From Rhodospirillaceae bacterium (GTDB lineage: Bacteria; Pseudomonadota; Alphaproteobacteria; Rhodospirillales; Rhodospirillaceae), in the NCBI GenBank assembly GCA_947476695.1, contig CANJRD010000003.1:124001-188000 (forward strand): DNA of 64,000 nucleotides, written 5' to 3'. The notes below the pieces were generated by a model. It saw nothing but the letters and a program-made list of their open reading frames with translations. It searched no databases and had not been told where the DNA came from. The stretch's first letter is position 1. The number at the start of each line of letters is the position of its first letter. Shown in pieces: positions 27,057-34,899 of the stretch. The position numbers and the translations under genes are program-made.

Positions 27057-28450
27057 ATCTCGAACTCATTCAATGTCGCGAAAGCGTGTCGCAAGACATC
27101 CGGTTGAAAAAACAATCCCGGCGTCGCCATGGAGCCGACGATGCTCACGTTTGCAAATTTCTGATCAGAAATCGCCTTCCGCGCGCAGTGGAAATTCGCC
27201 TCATTGGCCAGTGTCGGCATTGGGAAGGCGCGTCCCATGGCTTCAGAGCCGGCGCAAACAAGCGATGCCTTTTGCGATGCAGATACGAGTCCAAATCGCT
27301 CCAATTCATCTATGGCGCGCGCGAAGGCAAGTTCGTTCGGCACGTCCAAAAGCTCCATGCCATACGGAATCATGCCGCTCTGCGTTATCGGCTGTAAGCA
27401 GTAGTTGCGATAGCAGGTCACCCGGAAGGTCGCCAAACCAGGTTCATAGCAATAGAAATAGTGCAGTCCACGATCGTTGAGCGGTTCGGGCGAGAGCACA
27501 TGCACAAGCGTGAGCGACCGTCCCGGCGTGGTTTGCGACCAACGATATCCCAACAGCCCCGATAGACTGCGCAGCCCCGCCGACCAAATGACGCCGGCGC
27601 AGGGCAACACTTCCGTTTCATCGGCAGAGCCCAACCGCAACGTCGATACACGCCCATTCGCGATCTCTAGCCCGGCCACCTTCTTCCCGCATGCGATCTG
27701 CACGCCGAGCGCCTTCAACGCATTAACCGTCCTGGAAACAAGTTCCTCCAGGCCGGGAACCGCCGGATAGAGGCCGCGACGGCTGGAACTGTATGCCTTC
27801 GGCAAATTGCGTTGTTCGGGGTAAGCAAGGCGCGCGCGAACTTCAGGTGACTCCATATGCTGCCGCATCTCGGGTTCATCGAGAAGAATCACACGGCGCA
27901 GGGCCGTGAGGTCGACGGCACCCTTCCCCAGTTCATCTGCCGGAGCCGCGAACTGCCGCTCAAGGATCGGCGCAATAAACTTCTCCGCAATCGTCGGGCC
28001 CCACTGCTGCTGGGCAAAATCGATCGCGCGGGTCGCTTCATGTGAATGGCCTTGCGCAGCCGCATTCAACACTTCCGCCAAGCAACGCGCGCGAAGTGAG
28101 GGCTCAAGATTGCGCAAGTCTATCGACGGTGAATTCGCTTGCAGACGATTCTGATAGAAGACCCCTGCAAAATCACGGTCGGCACCTTCCAAAATGCGGC
28201 ACTCGCCCTGTTTGAAAAAGCCGAAGAAAAAATCATCGATTTCCGGAACGCCGCACTCGAAGTAGTTGTGCATGCCGTGGTCAAAGCGACCATTCGCGCC
28301 ATAGTCGAAGCTGCGCCAAAGCCCGCCCAACCGGGGCGCTTCCTCAAGAAGCAGGACATTCTCACCGCCAAAGCGATGGGCCGCCAGCAATGCGGCTACC
28401 AAGCCGGACGGGCCGCTGCCGACGACGATGATGGGATTGGTGGATTTCAC
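27053..28450 (-). CDS. FAD/NAD(P)-dependent oxidoreductase, UDP-galactopyranose-mutase or amine-oxidase-like
   Basis: 465 residues. The N-terminal dinucleotide motif IIVVGSGPSGLVAALL (residues 7-22) is followed by LLLEEAPRLGGLW, the second FAD contact seen in UGM, phytoene desaturase and amine-oxidase-like flavoproteins. DHGMHNYFECGVPEID resembles flavoproteins in O-antigen clusters. SIVGSMATPGLFFQP near the C-terminus is the closing FAD motif. I cannot tell whether it isomerises, oxidises or desaturates its substrate. It is translationally coupled on both sides (4-base overlaps), which ties its role to the same sugar pathway. Confidence 0.75.
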   Translation of the reverse strand: MKSTNPIIVVGSGPSGLVAALLAAHRFGGENVLLLEEAPRLGGLWRSFDYGANGRFDHGMHNYFECGVPEIDDFFFGFFKQGECRILEGADRDFAGVFYQNRLQANSPSIDLRNLEPSLRARCLAEVLNAAAQGHSHEATRAIDFAQQQWGPTIAEKFIAPILERQFAAPADELGKGAVDLTALRRVILLDEPEMRQHMESPEVRARLAYPEQRNLPKAYSSSRRGLYPAVPGLEELVSRTVNALKALGVQIACGKKVAGLEIANGRVSTLRLGSADETEVLPCAGVIWSAGLRSLSGLLGYRWSQTTPGRSLTLVHVLSPEPLNDRGLHYFYCYEPGLATFRVTCYRNYCLQPITQSGMIPYGMELLDVPNELAFARAIDELERFGLVSASQKASLVCAGSEAMGRAFPMPTLANEANFHCARKAISDQKFANVSIVGSMATPGLFFQPDVLRHAFATLNEFEI

Positions 28451-29106
28451 GGCGGCGATGCATAAACGTTGCGGCTGCGTTCGATCTCAACATTCTTGAA
28501 AATCGACACACAGTACTCGTAGGGCATATAGGAGCGATCAAGCTCGTATCGACGAGACAGTTGTCTCTCGACGAAAGACAGCAACGTCGACAAATCCTGG
28601 TGGTAGCCCTGGGGATGTTTGTAGTCCACATCGTGCGCCAGAAAGTCGACGTGAAGAGATTTGCGCGTACGCCGGAACAAGGCGAGCAGGACATCCTGCA
28701 CATACTGCCAGTGCGCTTCCGGTGTCTTGGTAGGATTCAAATTGAAAACGCCGGAGCAAACGACGTGGTCGTAGCTCTCTTGAAGAAAGTCCGGGTGCTC
28801 GACATGCGTAAACGTCAGGCCCGGTAACGCTTCACGATTGTTCGCGATGAACTCCGGGACCGCGTCGGCGCCGAGATACACTGCGCGCGGTCGATGGGTC
28901 GAGAGCCACACCGCGAGATCACCCAATCCGCAGCCGTAGTCGAGCACCGTCGTGGACGTATCCGGAATTGCTTTGCACAAGGCGGCAAAGCGCTCTGCCT
29001 GCTTGTTCTTTGTCCATAGCAACGCCGCTTCCGACCTGCCGTGCTCACGAAACGCTTGCTGGTAGGTCGCAATGGTCGAATGCAGATGTGTGGCGGCGCC
29101 GGTCAC
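28447..29106 (-). CDS. Class I SAM-dependent methyltransferase
   Basis: 219 residues. Motif I is TTVLDYGCGLGDLAVWL (residues 52-68), followed by VYLGADAVPEFI (acidic loop) and YDHVVCSGVFNLNPT (motif IV region). It is a compact single-domain methyltransferase; the acceptor is unknown but presumably a sugar, lipid or glycan end. It overlaps both neighbours by 4 bases. Confidence 0.8.
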   Translation of the reverse strand: MTGAATHLHSTIATYQQAFREHGRSEAALLWTKNKQAERFAALCKAIPDTSTTVLDYGCGLGDLAVWLSTHRPRAVYLGADAVPEFIANNREALPGLTFTHVEHPDFLQESYDHVVCSGVFNLNPTKTPEAHWQYVQDVLLALFRRTRKSLHVDFLAHDVDYKHPQGYHQDLSTLLSFVERQLSRRYELDRSYMPYEYCVSIFKNVEIERSRNVYASPP

Positions 29107-29609
29107 GGCTGGGTCCGCACTTGAGGCGCATAATCCTTCGGCTCAAGCTTACGCACAACGCGTGCCGGCACGCCCGCCGCCAGCACGCCCGGCGGAATGT
29201 CTTGGGTGACGACGGCACCCGCGGCGATCAAGGCGCCTTCACCGATGGTGATCCCCGCCAGGATCGTGGCGTTGCTGCCAATCGAACTACGCTTGCCGAC
29301 ACGCGTCGGAACACAGGCCCAATCGGCATCGCCCTGCAACTGACCATCCTCGGTCGTTGCCCGGGGAAATAGATCGTTGGTGAACATCACGCCGTGGCCG
29401 ATGAACACCTCATCCTCAATCGTCACGCCTTCGCAAATAAAGCTATGCGACGAAATCTTACACCGAGCGCCGATATGGGCATTGCGTTGAATCTCGACGA
29501 ACGGACCGACGCGGGTACCGTCCCCAACCGTGCAGCCATAGAGGTTCACGAGATCGGGTTGGGGTATCGCGACCCCTACTCCCAACTTAACGCTGTCGGC
29601 GACCGGCAT
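29103..29609 (-). CDS. Left-handed beta-helix acyltransferase, WbpD/WlbB-like
   Basis: 168-residue hexapeptide-repeat protein using acyl-CoA to acylate an amino sugar. Repeats are visible as LYGCTVGDGTRVGPFVEIQRNAHIGARCKI-style turns. IGHGVMFTND follows, with the probable catalytic His in the loop, then VGKRSSIGSNATILAGITIGEGALI and the closing AAGVPARVVRKL. The N-terminus and ND-loop resemble the 3-amino-sugar N-acetyltransferases of the WbpD/WlbB/FdtC group. That fits a Gfo/Idh plus DegT pair on the opposite operon. It heads the minus-strand operon. Confidence 0.85.
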   Translation of the reverse strand: MPVADSVKLGVGVAIPQPDLVNLYGCTVGDGTRVGPFVEIQRNAHIGARCKISSHSFICEGVTIEDEVFIGHGVMFTNDLFPRATTEDGQLQGDADWACVPTRVGKRSSIGSNATILAGITIGEGALIAAGAVVTQDIPPGVLAAGVPARVVRKLEPKDYAPQVRTQP

Positions 29610-29713
29610 GGGTTCTGGGCCTCTCTGACCGTGCTGAACCGTGTTCTACCGGAAGCATAAAGGGAGAGACTATTTCGTACAATCAAGGCGTTATTCAACC
29701 GCCGCCGTGCAAA

Positions 29714-29737
29714 CGGGGGAGGCCTGCGCCTCCCCCG
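29714..29737 (-). terminator. Probable terminator of the cupin operon
   Basis: Perfect 10-bp GC-rich stem CGGGGGAGGC / GCCTCCCCCG with a 4-base loop, 16 bases past the last cupin stop. TTT follows on the minus strand, so it is a moderate match. Confidence 0.6.
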
Positions 29738-29753
29738 CCGCCGGTATTAGGAC

Positions 29754-30155
29754 CTAGCGCTGCTCGATCGGCAGAGCGCCGCCGGCGGTGCCGGTCGCGG
29801 TCGCCGTCATCACCTGCTTCATGGCGACACGGAGAATGCTGCAGACTTCCCAGCCCGGTGTGCGCGTGGCATGGCCTTTGCCGCTGATGTCCTGCAGTAG
29901 GAACGTGTCGCCGCGCGAGAAGTAGCGCTTCTCGCCGTTGCTGGCCGTGATCTCGATCTTGCCAGCCAGGACAGCATTGCAACGCGGGTCAGGACTCGGC
30001 TTGAAGTCCTGGAAATGACCGGGCTGCGTTTCCCAGATCTGCCAGTACGCGACATCCTGTTCGCGTTCCTTGTTGCTGCCTGGCGGATTGGCGGTTTCGA
30101 CGTCCGTCCAATAGGAATCGCCCTTAGAGTCGACGTTGAGGCTTGCGAGTTTCAT
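29754..30155 (-). CDS. Small cupin-domain protein
   Basis: 133 residues, single cupin barrel. NAVLAGKIEITASNGE is the first cupin strand region, and RYFSRGDTFLLQDISGKGHATR is the second motif with a candidate metal-ligand His. The first-motif HxH is not evident, so metal binding may be weak or lost. The last ~20 residues (TATATGTAGGALPIEQ) are low complexity. No signal peptide, so cytoplasmic. Third gene of a run of three cupins, 14 bases after its neighbour. Confidence 0.75.
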   Translation of the reverse strand: MKLASLNVDSKGDSYWTDVETANPPGSNKEREQDVAYWQIWETQPGHFQDFKPSPDPRCNAVLAGKIEITASNGEKRYFSRGDTFLLQDISGKGHATRTPGWEVCSILRVAMKQVMTATATGTAGGALPIEQR

Positions 30156-30169
30156 GGATGCGTCTCCGT

Positions 30170-30592
30170 CTACTTCTTGAAGGTGAGCGGGGCGATGTCG
30201 GTCGCCGTGCCGGGCAGGTACAGATTGAACACCGTCGGTGGAACGCTGCTGAACAGGTTCGAGTGATGCAGCGCGCCCGGACGCACGAACTGAAGGTCGC
30301 CCGGTGCGAAGCGCATTGTGCTGCCATCCTGCAGCGTGCTTTCGATGTGACCGGCCTGCCAGGCAATGAGGTGCGGCTCGCCGCCCAGATGCTGCTCGAA
30401 CGCACCGCCGGCGGGATCGTAGTCCTTGTTGGTGCGCGCCAGGTTGCTGCCGCCGCGCGTGCCGATGCGCCAGATGGTGCCGGGCTGCTTCGGGCTTTCG
30501 GCTTCGGTATCGCTGATCTTGTTCATAGGAACGTCGATCAGCCCGTGGGTGCTACGGCCGTTCTTGTCGATGCCGAGTTCAAAAATCTTCAT
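30170..30592 (-). CDS. Cupin-domain protein
   Basis: 140 residues, single cupin domain. HLGGEPHLIAWQAGHIEST covers the first motif with spaced His residues, and RFAPGDLQFVRPGALHHSN covers the second motif with the conserved Gly-Asp, Pro and His. This spacing is typical of small metal-binding cupins. Cytoplasmic by sequence. It sits between two other cupin genes with gaps of 16 and 14 bases; the three proteins differ enough not to be recent copies. Confidence 0.8.
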   Translation of the reverse strand: MKIFELGIDKNGRSTHGLIDVPMNKISDTEAESPKQPGTIWRIGTRGGSNLARTNKDYDPAGGAFEQHLGGEPHLIAWQAGHIESTLQDGSTMRFAPGDLQFVRPGALHHSNLFSSVPPTVFNLYLPGTATDIAPLTFKK

Positions 30593-30608
30593 GATCGTGT
30601 CCTCTCGA

Positions 30609-31610
30609 TTAGATGCTGGCCGGCGGGAACTGGCCCGGGTTCATCGGTGCGTCGGTTGCGATGAAGATCGACTCTTCGAGCGGCTCCCAATAGCCGGGGT
30701 TGCCCAGCTTTTCGCGGATGCAATCGCCGACCACGAGGTCGAGCATCTGATTGCCTTCCTTACGGCGTACGCGACCCTTGGCAATGTAGATGAGCACGTC
30801 GACGCGGCTGGTGGTCCCGGTGCCGCTGCGCGCACCCTTGATCGTCGCGTGACGGATCGAGTTGCCTTCGCCGACATAGCGAAGCAACGACAGATGGTGC
30901 GCACCCTTCGGCGCTTTCTTGATCTCGTCGGGCTTGGTCGCGCGAACTTCCTTGCCGTCGACTTCCCATTCGGAAGATTCGGTGTGCACAGCTTGTTTGC
31001 GCGTGACGATCATGGACTTAGCTTCGCGCTCCGTGCGACCCACGAAGGCCTGCAGGATCACGAAGTCTTCCGACGCCTTCGGGCTCGAGAGATAGCCCGA
31101 CGGCAGGAACAGCGCATCACCGGCGCTGACTTTAACCGGCTTACCGGGATGCCCCGGCAGCGGTGTAAGCGTCGCCGAACCCGAGAGCACGAAGATTTCG
31201 GTCTCGAAGGTGATCAGGTGCAATACCGGGCCGCCCTTCTTGTAGGTCAGCGTGCGCAGGCTGCCGCTCGGGAAATTGTAAAGCTTAGCTTCGGCACGCG
31301 CTGCTTCCGGCGGCGCTTTGTCAAAAGCCGCTTTGTTGCCGGCGATGCGGAAGGGACCAATCGCGGACTTCGGATCCATCCACTCGGCGACCATGCTGGT
31401 GCGCGCCGCGCTGCCCGGAACGTAAACGATGTCGCCCTGGTCGGAGCCCACGCCGATGTTCGCAGCCGCTTGCGCGGACGAGATCAGCGGCAGGCCGTCG
31501 AGGCCCAGCACCTTGCCCAAAACTGGCAGCGCCAAAGGCACCGCCGCGACACCGAGCATCCGCTGCAGTGCACTGCGGCGGTCCGGCTTTTCGGAAACAG
31601 AATCGGTCAT
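30609..31610 (-). CDS. Cupin protein with twin-arginine-like N-terminus
   Basis: 333 residues. The N-terminus DRRSALQRMLGVAAVPLALP followed by SSAQAAA looks like a Tat export signal, so the protein is probably periplasmic. Two cupin-like segments are seen: LHLITFETEIFVLSGSATLT with VSAGDALFLPSGY (about residues 125-180), and SRVDVLIYIAKGRVRRKEG with LDLVVGDCIREKLGNPGYW (about 265-310), making a bicupin. Canonical HxH ligands are not obvious in either, so it may bind ligand without catalysis or use other residues. It is the first gene of the three-cupin operon. Confidence 0.75.
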   Translation of the reverse strand: MTDSVSEKPDRRSALQRMLGVAAVPLALPVLGKVLGLDGLPLISSAQAAANIGVGSDQGDIVYVPGSAARTSMVAEWMDPKSAIGPFRIAGNKAAFDKAPPEAARAEAKLYNFPSGSLRTLTYKKGGPVLHLITFETEIFVLSGSATLTPLPGHPGKPVKVSAGDALFLPSGYLSSPKASEDFVILQAFVGRTEREAKSMIVTRKQAVHTESSEWEVDGKEVRATKPDEIKKAPKGAHHLSLLRYVGEGNSIRHATIKGARSGTGTTSRVDVLIYIAKGRVRRKEGNQMLDLVVGDCIREKLGNPGYWEPLEESIFIATDAPMNPGQFPPASI

Positions 31611-31708
31611 GGATGTTTCTCCCCAATGTCATGGCGCGGAGCGATCTCTCTCACGCGTCGAGGGGGATCATACCGGGGCCGAGATGGGAGTCACGGGGTA
31701 ACGGTCGG

Positions 31709-33358
31709 CTAGTCCACGCGGGTGACGTGAACTTTCACGACAGGCTTTCGCGGCGAGAAGGCTTTGCGGACCGCGCTGCGGATCGCATCCTCGACCGCGT
31801 CGTCATCCATGCGCGCCTTTTTGGGCAAACGTCCGACAGCGTTGTCCACAGCCTCCGCCCAGGCCTCGGCGCTGTTGGGATCGACGACCCCGAACACGGA
31901 CACCAGGGCGTCGGCAAGAACGCGGCCGGAATCGTCCATCACCACGCTGGCGCTTGCCGCGCCTTCGTACAGCATGCGCTTACGGTCGCGCAGGGTCGGA
32001 TGGCTGAACGGCAGGACTTCGCCGTCCTCGTAGGTCATGCGGCCGCTCCAGACACGGCCGGCGATCTTGGCTTGGCCGTTTTCGAACTTCACCGCCGAGC
32101 CGTTCTCGACCATGACTTGGTAGGGCACCTGGCATTCGGCCGCGAGCGCGGCATGGGCCTTGATGTGCATGTACTCGCCATGTACCGGCACGGCGATGCG
32201 CGGACGGACCATCTGATACATTCGGCGCAACTCGTCCTGCGCCGGATGGCCGGAAACATGGATGAAGTGATCGCGCGCGGTGACGATCTCCACGCCAAGC
32301 ATGGCGAGAAGGTTCTGAACCTTCTGGATCGACTTCTCGTTTCCGGGAATCACGCGGCTGGAGAAGATCACAACGTCGCCTTCCTCGAGGGAAAGATCGG
32401 CGTGCTGATCCATGGCGATGCGCATCAGCGCCGCGCGTGCCTCACCCTGACTGCCAGTGGAAATGTAGAGCACTTTGTCGCGCGGCAGATAGCCCGCCTC
32501 GTCCGCTTTCAGGAACGTAAGGTCGGACGAAAGATATCCCGTGCGCCGCGCAGTCTCGACGATGCGCCAGAGCGACGCGCCGACCAGGCAGACATGCCGG
32601 TCGTTCGCCATCGCCGCGCGCGAGATGGAATCCAGCCGCGCCACGTTGGAGGCAAAGCAGCCGACAACGATGCGGCCCTTATAGCGTTTGAACAACTCGA
32701 CCAGATTATCGCGCACGTCGCGCTCGGACCCCGCCTCGCCCGGCGTGAACACGTTGGTGGAATCGCCGATCAGCGCCAGCACGTCCTGATCGCCAAGGGC
32801 CTTGAGCGCCTCGATGTCCGGTGCATCGCCCACCATCGGCTCGGCGTCGAACTTCCAGTCGCCGGTATGGAACAGCGTGCCGTGCTTGGTGCGAATGGCA
32901 AGCGCGTTCGGCTCCGGGATAGAGTGCGTCAGCGTGATGAAGTCGACCCCGAACGGACCGAGATCGATATGCCCGCTCAGCGGCACGATTGTCACCGGCA
33001 CCTCGTTCTCCAGGCCGGCTTCCTTCAACTTGTACTCAAGGAACGCCGCCGCAAACGGCGTGGCGTAGACCGGGCAACGCAGTTGCGGCCAAAGATATGC
33101 CACCGCGCCAAGGTGATCTTCATGCGCATGCGTCAGGATCATACCGACGATCTTGTCGGCCCGTTCGGCGATGAAGCTGGGATCCGGCATGATGACGTCG
33201 AGGCCGGGAATGGAATCGTCGCTGAAGGTCACGCCGCAATCGACGATCAGCCATTTGCCGTCGCAGCCGTAAAGATTGAGATTCATCCCAATCTCGCCGG
33301 CGCCACCGAGCGGAATGAACCACAAGCCGCGATCGAGGCCTTGCGGCAGATCGCTCAT
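31709..33358 (-). CDS. rnj: Ribonuclease J
   Basis: Metallo-beta-lactamase/beta-CASP exo- and endoribonuclease, 549 residues. Key features: IPLGGAGEIGMNLNLY at the N-terminus, the metal motif LTHAHEDHLGAV near residue 75, IALIGDSTNV-like LALIGDSTNVFTPGEAGSE, the beta-CASP GSQGEARAAL, and VSGHPAQDELRRMYQ. The C-terminal domain is ~100 residues. It overlaps coaX by 4 bases, continuing the nuoN-birA-coaX-rnj arrangement known in alphaproteobacteria. Confidence 0.96.
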   Translation of the reverse strand: MSDLPQGLDRGLWFIPLGGAGEIGMNLNLYGCDGKWLIVDCGVTFSDDSIPGLDVIMPDPSFIAERADKIVGMILTHAHEDHLGAVAYLWPQLRCPVYATPFAAAFLEYKLKEAGLENEVPVTIVPLSGHIDLGPFGVDFITLTHSIPEPNALAIRTKHGTLFHTGDWKFDAEPMVGDAPDIEALKALGDQDVLALIGDSTNVFTPGEAGSERDVRDNLVELFKRYKGRIVVGCFASNVARLDSISRAAMANDRHVCLVGASLWRIVETARRTGYLSSDLTFLKADEAGYLPRDKVLYISTGSQGEARAALMRIAMDQHADLSLEEGDVVIFSSRVIPGNEKSIQKVQNLLAMLGVEIVTARDHFIHVSGHPAQDELRRMYQMVRPRIAVPVHGEYMHIKAHAALAAECQVPYQVMVENGSAVKFENGQAKIAGRVWSGRMTYEDGEVLPFSHPTLRDRKRMLYEGAASASVVMDDSGRVLADALVSVFGVVDPNSAEAWAEAVDNAVGRLPKKARMDDDAVEDAIRSAVRKAFSPRKPVVKVHVTRVD

Positions 33359-34131
33359 GAATTTTGCTGATGGATGATCTGCAAACCGCGCAGCGTGAGA
33401 TCGTCGTCGATGTGTTCGATGACGGAGGTGGCCTTGGCGAACAGCGGCGCGAGGCCGCCCGTTCCCAGAACTGTCATTGGTTCCTTGCGTTCCGCTTTGA
33501 TCCTGCTGACCAGGCCCTCGATCAGACCGATGTAGCCCCAGAACACGCCTGAGGTCATTTGAGCAACGGTGTTCGTGCCAATGACGGCCGCGTCACCGGG
33601 GTTGCGCACCTGAAGTCGCGGCAACAATGCGGTGGCCATGTGCAGCGCTTCCATCGAGAGATTGATGCCGGGCGCAATACAGCCGCCGCAATAAGCACCC
33701 TCGGCATCGATGACATCGAAGGTCGTGGCGGTGCCGAAGTCGATGATGATCAACGGGCCTTTATAAGTTCCATGCGCCGCGACGGCGTTGACGAGGCGGT
33801 CCGCCCCCGCTTCTCGCGGATTGTCGACGTGGGGCTGTGGCCCCAGATTCAAGCTCGGATCGCCGATGAAGCGCGGCTTTACGGAGAAATACTTCTCGCA
33901 GAGCTTGCCCAGATCGAAATTCTTCCCCGGCACGACGGAGCCAATGATCGCAGCGGTGATCGACTTCGGATCGACGCTATCGTGCGTCATCAGTTGCGTC
34001 AGCCATATACCGTATTCGTCGGCCGTGCGGTCGGTCTTGGTGGCCGCACGCCACTGGCCCTTCTTCGCTGGTCCGTCATAGACCGCGAAGACCACGTTGG
34101 TGTTTCCGCAGTCGATGGCGAGCAGCATCAT
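33355..34131 (-). CDS. coaX: Type III pantothenate kinase
   Basis: First step of coenzyme A synthesis. The start at 34131 gives MMLLAIDCGNTNVVFAVYDG; a long upstream in-frame extension is shadow sequence over birA. Family motifs: DCGNTN (phosphate binding), GADRLVNAVAAHG, and IIDFGTATTFDVID. The later GTGGLAPLFA fits the ASKHA fold. 258 residues is the normal length. It overlaps birA (ATGA) and rnj by 4 bases each, so all three are translationally coupled. Confidence 0.97.
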   Translation of the reverse strand: MMLLAIDCGNTNVVFAVYDGPAKKGQWRAATKTDRTADEYGIWLTQLMTHDSVDPKSITAAIIGSVVPGKNFDLGKLCEKYFSVKPRFIGDPSLNLGPQPHVDNPREAGADRLVNAVAAHGTYKGPLIIIDFGTATTFDVIDAEGAYCGGCIAPGINLSMEALHMATALLPRLQVRNPGDAAVIGTNTVAQMTSGVFWGYIGLIEGLVSRIKAERKEPMTVLGTGGLAPLFAKATSVIEHIDDDLTLRGLQIIHQQNS

Positions 34132-34886
34132 CCGACCTCGGCCGTTAAGGACGGCACAGAAAATAAGACATCGCCGGCGAGAATACGCCTCTGCCCGGCA
34201 TCGGTATCGAGCAATAAGGCCCCTTCGGCGTCGAGACCGGCGAAGCGTCCCGTAAGTGGACCTTCCGCAGGCCCTGGCATGCGGATCGCGAGCGGCTCGG
34301 ATCGCGCAGGCCCGACAGCGCTCCAGGCGCTGGAGATCGCGCCAAACCCATCCCGCCGCCATTGCGCGACCCGCTTGGCCAGCGCACCGCTAACCGCCGT
34401 AAGGGCCTGGTCCGGCGTGAAAGCCAGTCCCTGCTCCGCCAGCGAGGTAATCGGATAGTCGCTCGGTCCGTTAACAGGGCGGAGGTTCAGCCCGATCCCA
34501 AGAACGATCCAGGCGCCGGCCATCTCCGGCAGCATGCCGCAGAGCTTGGCGCCGTGGGCGAGGACATCGTTCGGCCACTTACAGCGCAGGCGCACGCCGG
34601 GCGTGGCGAAGGCGTCCACCACCGCGACACTTGCGACGAACCCGATCTGCGGGGCCTTGGCGAGGTCATCCGGCGCGGAGATCAAGAACGAGGCATAGAG
34701 GTTGCCTGTCGGACTGCTCCACGCACGCCCCTGCCGGCCGCGGCCGGCGGTTTGCGTCTCCGCGGTGAGGACGAGCCCCTCATGCAGGTCCCGACTGCCG
34801 TCGGCGATCTGGCGCTTCAGGGCCGTATTGGTGCTGTCGAGGCTCGCGTAAGCGATCCTGCGCCAGCCTTGTGGAAGCACGGCCAT
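34128..34886 (-). CDS. birA: Biotin--[acetyl-CoA-carboxylase] ligase, class I
   Basis: Attaches biotin to the acetyl-CoA carboxylase carrier protein. The 252-residue product starts directly with the catalytic domain, without the DNA-binding head of E. coli BirA. Motifs: AETQTAGRGRQGRAWSSP (biotinyl-AMP loop), LRCKWPNDVLAHGAKLCG, and GIGLNLRP. It follows nuoN at 13 bases and overlaps coaX, so it is likely expressed from the nuo transcript. Confidence 0.95.
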   Translation of the reverse strand: MAVLPQGWRRIAYASLDSTNTALKRQIADGSRDLHEGLVLTAETQTAGRGRQGRAWSSPTGNLYASFLISAPDDLAKAPQIGFVASVAVVDAFATPGVRLRCKWPNDVLAHGAKLCGMLPEMAGAWIVLGIGLNLRPVNGPSDYPITSLAEQGLAFTPDQALTAVSGALAKRVAQWRRDGFGAISSAWSAVGPARSEPLAIRMPGPAEGPLTGRFAGLDAEGALLLDTDAGQRRILAGDVLFSVPSLTAEVG

Positions 34887-34899
34887 GTGGGCTGTCGCC

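Noticed and set aside
31568-33370. 600-codon open frame on the plus strand
   Set aside because: It is antisense to rnj over its whole length, Arg/His/Gly-rich, with no motif; a GC-rich shadow frame.
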